Shown: one piece after another, positions 9,263 through 16,756 of the stretch
Position numbering within the stretch: position 1 is the stretch's first letter
Layout of the letters: every line of letters starts with the position of its first letter
From: Treponema sp. UBA4873
Lineage (GTDB): Bacteria > Spirochaetota > Spirochaetia > Treponematales > Treponemataceae
DNA length: 64,000 nt
Direction of reading: 5' to 3'
NCBI GenBank assembly: GCA_002399405.1
Contig: DHDP01000019.1
Span: 1-64,000, forward strand
Notes under the pieces: generated by a model
What the model was told of the DNA's origin: nothing
Databases searched by the model: none
The model's input: the letters and a program-made list of their open reading frames with translations, nothing else
Translations under genes and position numbers: made by a program

Positions 9263-9726
9263 ATTTCCTCCGCAGGAACATAGATTGTTACGGTCCTGTT
9301 GTCCTCAACTTCCTGTACTGCCGTAGAGTCAGGCGAATCAATAAAAGAATCATCTGCAGTTACCTCCGTAAGGAGGCGTGTGTTTCTGATTTCACTTCCA
9401 TCAGCATTTTCAAGCCGCAGTTCGTTACTTGCATTTTTTCTGCACAGATACGCATCAAGCGATTCGACCGCACTGCATGCCTGTTCGAGTCCCGTCATGC
9501 TTTCGGCGGTACCGGATACCTGTATGCGGCAGCGGACGAGCCTTGTCGCCGTTCCGGGTGTCTGTGCAAGCGTTGTCTTGAGCAGCGTAATTTTAATCAC
9601 TACGCCTTTTTCATCCACACTCGAGGGTGTCTGCACAACCTTCGTCCGGAACTTGTCCGTTGACTGTATATGCCGCTCCAGCTGGGCGGTAAATTTGTTA
9701 AAAACATCAAAAGATTTCATGTTCAC
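9259..9726 (-). CDS. Probable tail terminator / tail completion protein
   Basis: A 155-residue alpha/beta protein, 'RLVRCRIQVSGTAESMTGLEQACSAVESLDAYL' style, lies between the virion morphogenesis gene and the tail tube gene. That slot and length fit a gpU-like tail terminator that caps the tail and joins it to the head. It overlaps both neighbours by 4 bases. Function is inferred from position; I do not recognise a defining motif. Confidence 0.55.
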   Translation of the reverse strand: MNMKSFDVFNKFTAQLERHIQSTDKFRTKVVQTPSSVDEKGVVIKITLLKTTLAQTPGTATRLVRCRIQVSGTAESMTGLEQACSAVESLDAYLCRKNASNELRLENADGSEIRNTRLLTEVTADDSFIDSPDSTAVQEVEDNRTVTIYVPAEEI

Positions 9727-10334
9727 ACCTTCGGGGCTATTTCATTCATAATGTTTTGTAGCTCATCATCTGTCAGATACCAGAACTCACGTTTCGGTAT
9801 GATGACTGATTTTTTCAGGTAATAAATAATATGTGCCTGTGCCCGCGAAGAACCTTTTTTCCGATAGCATAAAGTGTGCCCTGCGCGGTAAACGCTGTAT
9901 CCGTCTGAACGCAATCCATTCAGAACTTCCTTTGGTCCTCCCCGGTATTTCTGAAGCGGATAAGAACTTCTGGAGCGGGCGGGTATGCAAAGCCAGTTTT
10001 TTTTAGCTTTGATTTCTCCACCGTTATTATGAATTCGCGCAGAAATATTCGTTGTTCCGACGACAGCGGTCTTTTCATCTATTACTTCGGAGGTGATGGA
10101 GTCCCGTAAGTGGACACCTTTTTCCCTGAGCGGTTGTCCTTCACCCCGGTATGTAATTGTTGCCGGTGACAAAGGAGCAAAACCTGATCCTTTGTTGATA
10201 TGTGCCCGTATATCATCTGCCGCCATAACTCCGGCCAAAGTAATTGTCGACCGGTCTTTCAGCTGCGATGTAATACCGGCCAGAGCCAGTGTCACACTAT
10301 CAGATGCCAAAACGGTCTCCGATATGCAGCGCAT
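9723..10334 (-). CDS. Phage virion morphogenesis protein (Mu gpG / tail-S type)
   Basis: The family signature of the virion morphogenesis proteins is visible: 'GFAPLSPATITYR' followed by 'PLREKGVHLRDSIT', then 'ARIHNNGG'. Members act in head-tail joining or tail completion. The ATG at 10334 overlaps the upstream gene by 35 bases; a TTG at 10310 with GGAG six bases before it is an attractive alternative start. In Mu this gene sits next to the MuF gene, whereas here it follows the capsid and connector genes. Confidence 0.8.
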   Translation of the reverse strand: MRCISETVLASDSVTLALAGITSQLKDRSTITLAGVMAADDIRAHINKGSGFAPLSPATITYRGEGQPLREKGVHLRDSITSEVIDEKTAVVGTTNISARIHNNGGEIKAKKNWLCIPARSRSSYPLQKYRGGPKEVLNGLRSDGYSVYRAGHTLCYRKKGSSRAQAHIIYYLKKSVIIPKREFWYLTDDELQNIMNEIAPKV

Positions 10335-10782
10335 CCGTATACCGTGAATGCGGCCTGTTTACAGCTACCGCCGCCGTGGGTATGGCTGCGGCGCTTTTGT
10401 CTTCGGTGTCCGGATACGAGCCGTACCTGGCAAGAATAATATCCTTCGCCTTGAGTCGGTATTCCCGTCCTGCTTCCTCATGGCCGAGCCGCATATGCAG
10501 TTCGTATACCGTCATAAGCAGTACGATTTCGCGCTGTGTTTTATCATCGAGGTTATAGACAACCCCGAGCCGCCGGAATATTGCTCCGGTATAAATTTCA
10601 GCCTGACGGACTGCTTCAAGCGTATTGCCGTCCGAGCCGTCCGACAGCTGCTTATACAGATTCGGACTGAGCCGCGCGGAAACTTCTTCCGCTGTTACGG
10701 CGGTGCCGATCGGATTTATATCCGGTTCAGCCTCTGCGGACGTTACGGACGGAATATCATCTATGGGCAGTTCGTCAGGCAT
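10300..10782 (-). CDS. Head-tail connector / head completion protein
   Basis: A 160-residue mostly helical protein with 'AEEVSARLSPNLYKQLSD', 'QREIVLLMTVYELHMRLG' and 'YRLKAKDIILARYG' lies directly after the major capsid gene. Size, helical content and position fit a gp6/gp36-like connector that docks on the portal. No catalytic motif is expected. The assignment is by synteny. Confidence 0.55.
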   Translation of the reverse strand: MPDELPIDDIPSVTSAEAEPDINPIGTAVTAEEVSARLSPNLYKQLSDGSDGNTLEAVRQAEIYTGAIFRRLGVVYNLDDKTQREIVLLMTVYELHMRLGHEEAGREYRLKAKDIILARYGSYPDTEDKSAAAIPTAAVAVNRPHSRYTDALHIGDRFGI

Positions 10783-10792
10783 TTTTCCTTCC

Positions 10793-11794
10793 TTATGCGG
10801 TCTTAAATGTCGTGCGTGTCATACGTGCCATTGCCATTGCCGGCAGCGGTTTCGACTGTCCCACGAACTTAATGCCTGACGGATCGTCGCTGTCGACAGG
10901 TTTTACGAAGAACGGCAGCGGTGCAAGGTTTGCCTTGAGATCATCTACCGCTGCATAGAACAGAATTCCGGGATTTGCAAGGTCAACTGTCTGGATACAG
11001 TTCTCAGGTATAACCGGAATCTCATTTGAACCTTCCTTTGGCAGTACATAGGTATACGGCATGCTGATGCAGTGGTATTGGTTCAGGAACTTAAAACCGT
11101 CAGAAGTCGGTGTCATGATGACATTTGCAAGATTACCTGATGCAATCGCAATTTTAAGAATTGCAGAGTACACTTTCGTTCCGATAAGGAACGCGATATC
11201 AACACCTCCTCCTGTCTTTGCCTGTTTCTGATACATGCCGGCAAAAACATTCTGCAGAACGGCAATATCAGCTTTACTGATATCGACAGCATCATTAACG
11301 GCAAGGTCTCCGAGTTTGATTTCTACTTTGCCGTCGACATTTGTACCGTTGAAAACCGGATAGCTGATTTTCCCGGAAAGAGCCTGACGGACAAGCGTTT
11401 CCGTCGTATTGGAGACAACGTCAAGCAGCTGTTGTTCCTGGTCCTGAACGAACTGCTGGATTGATTCCTTGTCACCGAGCGCAATAAGATCGTTCACTTC
11501 CTTTGCCGAGCAGAAATTGGACGGGTTAACCGGTTGTACTTCAATAAGCTGGTTACCGCTGCCGTTTCCGCCGACTGCATATGACTGAGTACCGCGGATA
11601 TTAAGCGGAATTGCTCCGGTCTGTGCAGATACTTCGCTTATCTTTACAAACGGACTTGTTTTCTGGCGCTGATGCGCCGGAGGAAACAGAAGGTCTTTGA
11701 CCGGGGTTACGGTCTTGGGCATATTCGCGACCATATCAGTCTGTGCATTCGCCGTCATATACGGTGAAAGTTTTGCTGAAAGATTAAGTCCCAT
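10793..11794 (-). CDS. Major capsid protein
   Basis: A 333-residue protein lies between the decoration protein and the connector genes, with an excellent AAGGAG ribosome site. It has the composition of HK97-fold capsid proteins: a long helix-rich middle ('ALGDKESIQQFVQDQEQQLLD', 'KADIAVLQNVFAGMYQKQ'), then 'DIAFLIGTKVYSAIL' and a beta-rich end. It resembles the lambda gpE-like group rather than the Mu gpT group as far as I can judge by eye. The preceding protease/scaffold gene supports the call. Confidence 0.82.
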   Translation of the reverse strand: MGLNLSAKLSPYMTANAQTDMVANMPKTVTPVKDLLFPPAHQRQKTSPFVKISEVSAQTGAIPLNIRGTQSYAVGGNGSGNQLIEVQPVNPSNFCSAKEVNDLIALGDKESIQQFVQDQEQQLLDVVSNTTETLVRQALSGKISYPVFNGTNVDGKVEIKLGDLAVNDAVDISKADIAVLQNVFAGMYQKQAKTGGGVDIAFLIGTKVYSAILKIAIASGNLANVIMTPTSDGFKFLNQYHCISMPYTYVLPKEGSNEIPVIPENCIQTVDLANPGILFYAAVDDLKANLAPLPFFVKPVDSDDPSGIKFVGQSKPLPAMAMARMTRTTFKTA

Positions 11795-11839
11795 AATTAA
11801 CTCCTTTATGCGGGTGCTGATTTTCCGGCACCCGGTATT

Positions 11840-12499
11840 TTATGCAACTGTTACTGTTGCTGCTGCTGATGTCTTTACCGCTGTCGACAGGCCGAGTGTG
11901 TTCGTGGCTGTGCAGTAGTAGTAAAGTGTGCCTGCTGCAGATGTATCGACGGTAAGCGTATTGTCTGTTTCGCCTTTAATTGCAGTACCGCCGGAAGCGG
12001 CTGCCGACGTGTTCCTGTACCACTGATATGAAATCGTGCCTCCGTCTGCGACCTTTACACCGAATGTAAGCTGGAGGCTTTCTCCTACTGCTGCCGACGC
12101 ATCGGCAAGATCGAGTACAACAGAGGGTGCCTGTGCTGTTGCAGCGGCCTTTCCGATTGCGTAGATTCCGCATCCGCGCAACAGCTCAACAGCAGCTGCT
12201 GTAACGGCAGTCCTATCTGCAAAGTAAATCTTTTCTGCACGGACAGCACCGTGGATTACACAGACGGCAGATGTCTCTTCCGTTTCTTCGTCAATGTTTT
12301 CAGAAAGAACTGCAGTCGGTTTCTGATCCGTTGTGTATGATGCCGGCAGCGGAGTATATCCTCCTGCAGTTTTGTAGAGCATCATTCCGGCCCTCAACTT
12401 AGAAAGGCCGTCTGCAAGCGGTAAACCTACCGTAATCTGATGGTCACCATACAGGACCGAGTCCTGTGAAATATTCATTTTTCCAATAACGGCATCCAT
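11840..12499 (-). CDS. Head decoration protein with C-terminal Ig-like domain
   Basis: About residues 1-115 have the features of lambda D-like head decoration proteins, ending in 'CVIHGAVRAEKIYF'. The C-terminal 90 residues form an Ig-like domain with the typical 'SYQWYRNTS' Trp strand and 'AGTLYYYCTATNTLG' Tyr-x-Cys strand. Ig-like domains displayed on capsids can bind surface sugars or mucus (known for other phages). It is encoded between the protease/scaffold and major capsid genes, the expected place. Confidence 0.75.
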   Translation of the reverse strand: MDAVIGKMNISQDSVLYGDHQITVGLPLADGLSKLRAGMMLYKTAGGYTPLPASYTTDQKPTAVLSENIDEETEETSAVCVIHGAVRAEKIYFADRTAVTAAAVELLRGCGIYAIGKAAATAQAPSVVLDLADASAAVGESLQLTFGVKVADGGTISYQWYRNTSAAASGGTAIKGETDNTLTVDTSAAGTLYYYCTATNTLGLSTAVKTSAAATVTVA

Positions 12500-12509
12500 G
12501 ATTTTCTCC

Positions 12510-12899
12510 TTACATATGTGCTATCATGCGGGCTGCATTTGTGGGTCTGTTTTCTGATACAACGGTGCCTGACAGGTCGGACAGATTCAACTCACCAGGT
12601 TCTACCGGCAACGGAATCTTGTCAAAAATCTCTGTCAGTACAGCCATCGGGGAGGTTGTTCGTTTGCTTTCTCCGTCCGACAACTCCAGTACTTTTCCGC
12701 CGTCAAAGCTGTCCGCAAGTGCGAGCAGTTTGTTCATTTCCGGTTCGGGAAGTTTTCCTGCGGCCGCTTTTTTCAGGGCTGACTTTTCCGTCTCCTTCTT
12801 TACATTGAAGCTGTCGGAAAGCTGTTTATCTTTCGCTGCGGCCTCTTCTTTAAGCCGTGCAATTTCTTTCTGCATAGCTTTAATTTCATCTGCATCCAT
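12510..12899 (-). CDS. Internal-start scaffolding protein
   Basis: Within the protease gene, in the same frame, an ATG at 12899 (codon 203, Met-Asp-Ala-Asp-Glu) is preceded by AGGAGG eight bases upstream. Translation from it gives a 129-residue, helical, charged protein ending at the same stop codon. This is the arrangement known for Mu Z within I and lambda Nu3 within C. The ribosome site is seen directly; the product is inferred. Confidence 0.65.
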   Translation of the reverse strand: MDADEIKAMQKEIARLKEEAAAKDKQLSDSFNVKKETEKSALKKAAAGKLPEPEMNKLLALADSFDGGKVLELSDGESKRTTSPMAVLTEIFDKIPLPVEPGELNLSDLSGTVVSENRPTNAARMIAHM

Positions 12900-13505
12900 C
12901 GATGGATCCTCCTGTTCAGGATTTTTATTCGGATTGGCCGGAGCCCCCGGTACGGGGGTTGTACCGGGAACGGCTGTCTTTCCGGTATTTAGTACCGGCT
13001 GGTCTGACAGGTACAGGCGTTTATCACTTGTACCTGGGAAAACACGGATATCTTTGTCTGCATCGGATGCGGCGACTTTCTTTTCGCCCGCATTTTCTTC
13101 CGAGCCTGACAATTTTTTGTCGAGAGTGTTTTCAAGGTCTTTTACGGCAGGAGGCTCATCGCCGAGGTAGGCAAGGTGATGCAGGTACATTTTCCCGTCA
13201 GACGCCCGCTGTTTGGCACCGATTGAGACATCGGGATAAAATCCTTCATCTACAGCCTGGGCAAGTGCATCCTGTTCGTCGACTGTACCGGAGAGTGTTT
13301 TTGTTGCAGGATCGTATGATACTGACGTTACCTGTGCGAGGCGGGGGCGGTCTTCCGACCAGTGACCGCCGAGTTTTATCGGTGCGGTTTTCTGGTCGGG
13401 AAACGTTTCTGCGATTTCCTTGAGGTCCTTTTCCGTGACAATTGTCGGATTATCGAGCGAGCCGAATATACCGACCTTTGCAAGTTCCCGTGTTCGTGTT
13501 TTCAT
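12510..13505 (-). CDS. Prohead protease with in-frame scaffold domain (Mu gpI-like)
   Basis: This 331-residue protein matches the Mu I-type arrangement. The N-terminal ~120 residues look like the protease domain ('IKLGGHWSEDRPRLAQV', 'GFYPDVSIGA', 'LHHLAYLGDEPPA', with conserved His and Ser). A Pro-rich linker (about 175-202) leads to a coiled-coil scaffold region. The protease would cleave the scaffold and itself during capsid maturation. It is the first gene of the leftward virion block. An internal start for the scaffold alone is present at codon 203. Confidence 0.8.
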   Translation of the reverse strand: MKTRTRELAKVGIFGSLDNPTIVTEKDLKEIAETFPDQKTAPIKLGGHWSEDRPRLAQVTSVSYDPATKTLSGTVDEQDALAQAVDEGFYPDVSIGAKQRASDGKMYLHHLAYLGDEPPAVKDLENTLDKKLSGSEENAGEKKVAASDADKDIRVFPGTSDKRLYLSDQPVLNTGKTAVPGTTPVPGAPANPNKNPEQEDPSMDADEIKAMQKEIARLKEEAAAKDKQLSDSFNVKKETEKSALKKAAAGKLPEPEMNKLLALADSFDGGKVLELSDGESKRTTSPMAVLTEIFDKIPLPVEPGELNLSDLSGTVVSENRPTNAARMIAHM

Positions 13506-13569
13506 ACCGCCAGTATGGCAGTTGTTAAGAGACGGCTCTCAAACGTAGGCAAGCAGTTTAAAATGAAAA

Positions 13570-13596
13570 AGCCCCGCAGTACTGTGCTGCGGGGCT
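13570..13596 (-). terminator. Terminator of the leftward accessory operon
   Basis: A 10-base GC-rich stem (AGCCCCGCAG) with a short loop is followed on the minus strand by TTTTTCATTTT. It ends transcription coming from the ASCH gene and insulates the virion block that starts at 13505. Confidence 0.8.
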
Positions 13597-13614
13597 GATG
13601 AGTTGAATAATCTA

Positions 13615-13986
13615 TTACTTTATATATTTATACGACTGAGGAGCAACAAAGGTTGGATCAAGTTCATAAGGATCAATGTAGCTTTCATACTTTGTAACTA
13701 CACCGATTTTAATCGCAAAACTTTTTTCTCTTCCTGAAAAGTATGAATTAAAAAAACTTTTTGATATTCCTGAATAATCTTTTGTTTTTTTCCAGAGAGC
13801 TTGCGGAGTTCCAGATACAATCTCCTCAACTGTAAATTCCCCGACAATCTTTCCTACAGGCATAGTCGAATACAGAAGTACAGATTCAACAGGCTGTTTG
13901 AATACCTGTTTTCTGTACTCATATTTTTTTTCGCCGGACAGTATTTTGCTTGCAAACTCCGGCTTAACGGATAATAAGGCTTTCAT
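13615..13986 (-). CDS. ASCH-domain protein
   Basis: A 123-residue protein opens with 'MKALLSVKPEFASKILSGEKKYEYRK', a typical ASCH (PUA-like) N-terminus, and contains 'VLLYSTMPVGKIVGEF', the second ASCH strand pair. ASCH domains are thought to bind RNA or modified nucleotides. It overlaps the upstream GNAT gene by 23 bases. GNAT and ASCH genes are often found as neighbours in phages and mobile DNA. The role in this prophage is unknown; it may act on tRNA or as part of a defence or toxin-like pair. Confidence 0.7.
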   Translation of the reverse strand: MKALLSVKPEFASKILSGEKKYEYRKQVFKQPVESVLLYSTMPVGKIVGEFTVEEIVSGTPQALWKKTKDYSGISKSFFNSYFSGREKSFAIKIGVVTKYESYIDPYELDPTFVAPQSYKYIK

Positions 13987-15043
13987 TTACACCACCTGTT
14001 GAAAGTATAGCATTAAACTGCTCGTCTGTCATTTGACGAAATCCCCAGTAATCAGCGGGATTGAAGCCAAATCTTTCAATCAGCATACCGTTCGTAAGGC
14101 GTTTCAAGAAAGCCGCATTGTACAACATCTTGATAACGAAACATCCAGGCTTGTTAAACCAGTATCGCAATCCGGATTCATCAAAAACACTGTATTGATT
14201 TGCATATTCATAGAATTCATTGAAATTACCGAATGAAGTGCTGCTTCTGCATTCGATAACCGTACACACGGAGGTAACAACGGCTCTATAGAATGCTCTT
14301 CCCTGTTCATCTGACGAGCGGTAAATGACAATCAGATCTCCAGCTCTGACAGAGGCGAGTCCCCTCATGGCACACACATATACCTTTTGAATGCTGTTTG
14401 TGTGAGAAACATCTTCCAGCATAGAAATACTTTCATTATTCAAAATGGAATCAGGAAAAAGTTTTGTATGCCATTCAGGTTTTATAGCAAGCAGATATTT
14501 ATTATGACCGTTTGTATCTATTCTGGGATAATCGTACATACAGTTTCCTGTATTTATTCCAAGATTTTTTAGCAGTACAATTTCAGTACCATTTGGAGTC
14601 ACCTTTGTACCATATTGTTCAAATCCATAATTTCCAAACAGGGATAAAAGACCTTGCTGTTTATCGAATAGTGTGACATAGCAAAAAGCCGTATTGTTTG
14701 ATACCGCATAATCGAGAGCTTTCTTGAGAAAACGTTCCCCGAGTTTTGTGTGGTGTGCATCAATTTTAAGTGTACAAATTTTTGTTGCATTATTACATTT
14801 AAGTACAGGTTGAAGGTCTTCAATAGGACCTTTTTCAATCTTTAAGCAGAGAAAAGCACACAAACTTCCGTCTGCGTTATAGTAGGTATATGCAGTTCTT
14901 TCTGGGTGTGCAGAAAACCATCGTTCAAATTCTGTATAATCCTGCTTCAATGAATCAAAGAATGGATCACTAAGATTGATCTGAGCAAAATTTTTAATCT
15001 GGAGAATCCCCTCCATATCGTCTTCTGATTGTTGTATAGCCAT
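13964..15043 (-). CDS. GNAT-like N-terminal domain fused to a PUA/EVE-like domain
   Basis: The 359-residue protein has an acetyltransferase-like N-terminus (about 10-175), with 'KICTLKIDAHHTKLGERFLKKAL' as the acceptor/CoA-loop region and 'LFGNYGFEQYG' near its end. Residues 190-345 resemble a PUA/EVE-type domain ('LASVRAGDLIVIYRS', 'FYRAVVTSVCTVIE', 'GCFVIKMLYNAAF'). It has its own promoter and an AGAGGAG ribosome site, and is co-transcribed with the ASCH gene. Function is not known; the domain pair suggests a nucleic-acid or aminoacyl-RNA target. Confidence 0.6.
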   Translation of the reverse strand: MAIQQSEDDMEGILQIKNFAQINLSDPFFDSLKQDYTEFERWFSAHPERTAYTYYNADGSLCAFLCLKIEKGPIEDLQPVLKCNNATKICTLKIDAHHTKLGERFLKKALDYAVSNNTAFCYVTLFDKQQGLLSLFGNYGFEQYGTKVTPNGTEIVLLKNLGINTGNCMYDYPRIDTNGHNKYLLAIKPEWHTKLFPDSILNNESISMLEDVSHTNSIQKVYVCAMRGLASVRAGDLIVIYRSSDEQGRAFYRAVVTSVCTVIECRSSTSFGNFNEFYEYANQYSVFDESGLRYWFNKPGCFVIKMLYNAAFLKRLTNGMLIERFGFNPADYWGFRQMTDEQFNAILSTGGVNESLIIR

Positions 15044-15069
15044 ATAACTCTCCTCTGAATTGTTAAATA

Positions 15070-15098
15070 ATTTTACACCTATTTTAATATTTTGTTAA
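15070..15098 (-). promoter_or_regulatory. Promoter of the GNAT/ASCH pair
   Basis: TTAACA (15098-15093) and TAAAAT (15075-15070) on the minus strand are separated by 17 bases, about 27 bases before the GNAT start codon. The sequence is AT-rich and looks constitutive. Confidence 0.55.
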
Positions 15099-15181
15099 CA
15101 AAAAGTTTACGGACTCGTCTCGTTATATAGCAGAAAAAGCCCCACACGTACCGGCGGGACAGGTGTATAACATTTACGGAT

Positions 15182-15625
15182 TTATTTCTTATCTCTGTTT
15201 ACTTTTCTTATTCGATCATCAATTTCATTTTTTAAGTTAACAAGTGCAATGAAATTTCTAATGAAGTAATAAATACAAAAAAGGTTAAATACCCCAAACA
15301 GATTGTTTGTCGATAATGAGATAAAACGTATTTTTATAAATATGATATCTTTACAGGAACAGAGAAATATCATGGTCAAAACTGCAAAAAGAACAATAAA
15401 AATATTCTGTATATTTTTTAGTTGCTGCCTCTGTTTTTTTACGAAATCTTCATTAGTGACTTCTGTAAACGAAAAAGTCAGCACCTGACTTAATGCCACT
15501 GAAAACATAATTCCCAGTACTGTAAACATCGTATTAAAATATTCCTGAGAAAAGTGTACACCAAAAGATGATGTACAGATTGAGAATAGAACAATTATTA
15601 ATATCCTAAGAAACCACTTCACCAT
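15182..15625 (-). CDS. RexB-like four-helix membrane protein
   Basis: This 147-residue protein has four predicted membrane segments (about residues 4-22, 30-52, 72-92, 107-128), a basic loop after the second ('KKQRQQLKN') and a charged C-terminus. Lambda RexB is a 144-residue protein with four membrane segments (known). Its gene overlaps the RexA-like gene by 20 bases, and the two follow the prophage repressor in the order cI-rexA-rexB. By analogy it would be an ion channel that depolarises the cell on superinfection. Homology is judged by topology and context only. Confidence 0.6.
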   Translation of the reverse strand: MVKWFLRILIIVLFSICTSSFGVHFSQEYFNTMFTVLGIMFSVALSQVLTFSFTEVTNEDFVKKQRQQLKNIQNIFIVLFAVLTMIFLCSCKDIIFIKIRFISLSTNNLFGVFNLFCIYYFIRNFIALVNLKNEIDDRIRKVNRDKK

Positions 15626-16529
15626 TTTCGACTGCCTTCAGAATCTTACTCATTTCTGATTCAATTTCCTGCTCATTGAATAACCCATTTTTTAGTTTTT
15701 CGACAGGTCTGACAGCCTTTACTAAAAATTGGGTTCCCCGAATTCTCTTTCCATCTTTTCCTGTAATAACAACGTCCTCACTATCGACAATTTTCAGGGC
15801 CGTATCAAGAGCTTTTGCGTTTTCTCCTTTCATTTTTTTCTTGTTGAATTTTAATGTGAGGACAGCAGAAAGCAATTCTTCATCATTTAAATCTGAAACA
15901 CTTTTTACGTCATTTAAAAACTTTTTGAACAAATTGCTTTTTAGATTCACAATTTCTGTCCGTGTATCAAGTTTGGCATTCATAAATGCTTCACCAAGTT
16001 GAATCGATTTTATATTTCTTAAGGGAATTTCTGCAGCTGTGTTTTTCTTCGGCACGAAACAACAATAATTGTCGTGTTCATCCCGTTTTTTAAACAACCA
16101 GTTTACATATGTTTCAAGAGGTCTAACCGTTGTGCGTGAATGGGTTACAGCCAATAACGTCTTGTGAATACAGAAAAACGATGAAGTTTTTATAGACCCT
16201 TCAGATTTGCCGGATGATTCTGAAATCATCTCGTTCAAGGAAACCGTCTTTTTATTTAACTGCTCCTTCATTACAATCGATTCTTCTCCTTCTGTTAACC
16301 GGGCAAAAGAACCAAAGAGATAGCCTCTCCCTGCTGTAAAACTCGCGATAAAGTCGCTGTCGCTATTATCCGGGTCGGATGACAGAGGCATAAGTCTCGC
16401 TCTAACACTTTCCGTCTCATTTAAAGCGTCAAATAGTGTTTTGTTCAAATTTATTTCTGTTATACCTGTTTCCTGAGGATGTATTTCGTATACTGTAATC
16501 GTAATATTTTGTGCATTGGTTTTATCCAT
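15606..16529 (-). CDS. RexA-like exclusion protein
   Basis: A 307-residue soluble protein; the start at 16529 is chosen because GGAG lies seven bases upstream, although an in-frame ATG exists at 16544. Segments follow the order I remember from lambda RexA: a hydrophobic 'SSFFCIHKTLLAVTHSRT' stretch, a 'LKSNLFKKFLNDVKSVSDL' helix, 'LTLKFNKKKMKGENAKALD', then a strand-rich part with 'FNEQEIESEMSKIL'. RexA senses phage replication or recombination complexes and activates RexB (known in lambda). It lies next to the repressor, has its own promoter and precedes the four-helix membrane gene. Alternative: another two-gene abortive infection system. Confidence 0.55.
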   Translation of the reverse strand: MDKTNAQNITITVYEIHPQETGITEINLNKTLFDALNETESVRARLMPLSSDPDNSDSDFIASFTAGRGYLFGSFARLTEGEESIVMKEQLNKKTVSLNEMISESSGKSEGSIKTSSFFCIHKTLLAVTHSRTTVRPLETYVNWLFKKRDEHDNYCCFVPKKNTAAEIPLRNIKSIQLGEAFMNAKLDTRTEIVNLKSNLFKKFLNDVKSVSDLNDEELLSAVLTLKFNKKKMKGENAKALDTALKIVDSEDVVITGKDGKRIRGTQFLVKAVRPVEKLKNGLFNEQEIESEMSKILKAVENGEVVS

Positions 16530-16558
16530 GATTGTTCTCCGCATTAGAAGTTTATTTA

Positions 16559-16587
16559 ATTATATCTCTAAGGCGTCGAAAAATCAA
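16559..16587 (-). promoter_or_regulatory. Strong promoter of the RexAB-like pair
   Basis: TTGATT (16587-16582) and TATAAT (16564-16559) on the minus strand have a 17-base spacer, with the start codon at 16529 close behind. No operator palindrome overlaps it, so the pair should be expressed in the lysogen independently of the repressor promoter. Confidence 0.7.
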
Positions 16588-16707
16588 AAAAACTGCTTTA
16601 TTTTTGTATATTTGCAAGAGTCCGGTCTTAACAGGTATTTTTCTTTGCCGTTTTAACACTTTTTTAACGGTTGTTTTCCCCGTTTCTCCGAAAACTGGGT
16701 AATTCCA

Positions 16708-16737
16708 CCATCCGCGCGGTTTTGACGCGCAGAATGG
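16708..16737 (+). terminator. Hairpin with T tract, plus-strand orientation
   Basis: CCAT/ATGG and GCGCG/CGCGC arms form a stem, and the plus strand continues into CCTTTTTTTG. It would stop rightward transcripts antisense to the repressor-rex junction. On the minus strand there is no T tract. No rightward gene precedes it. Confidence 0.45.
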
Positions 16738-16756
16738 CCTTTTTTTGAATTTCTGA

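Noticed and set aside
16545..16756. Transposase end sites next to the repressor as in Mu
   Set aside because: Repeated T/A-rich tracts are present but no repeated motif shared with the 35.3-35.7 kb boundary could be found by eye.
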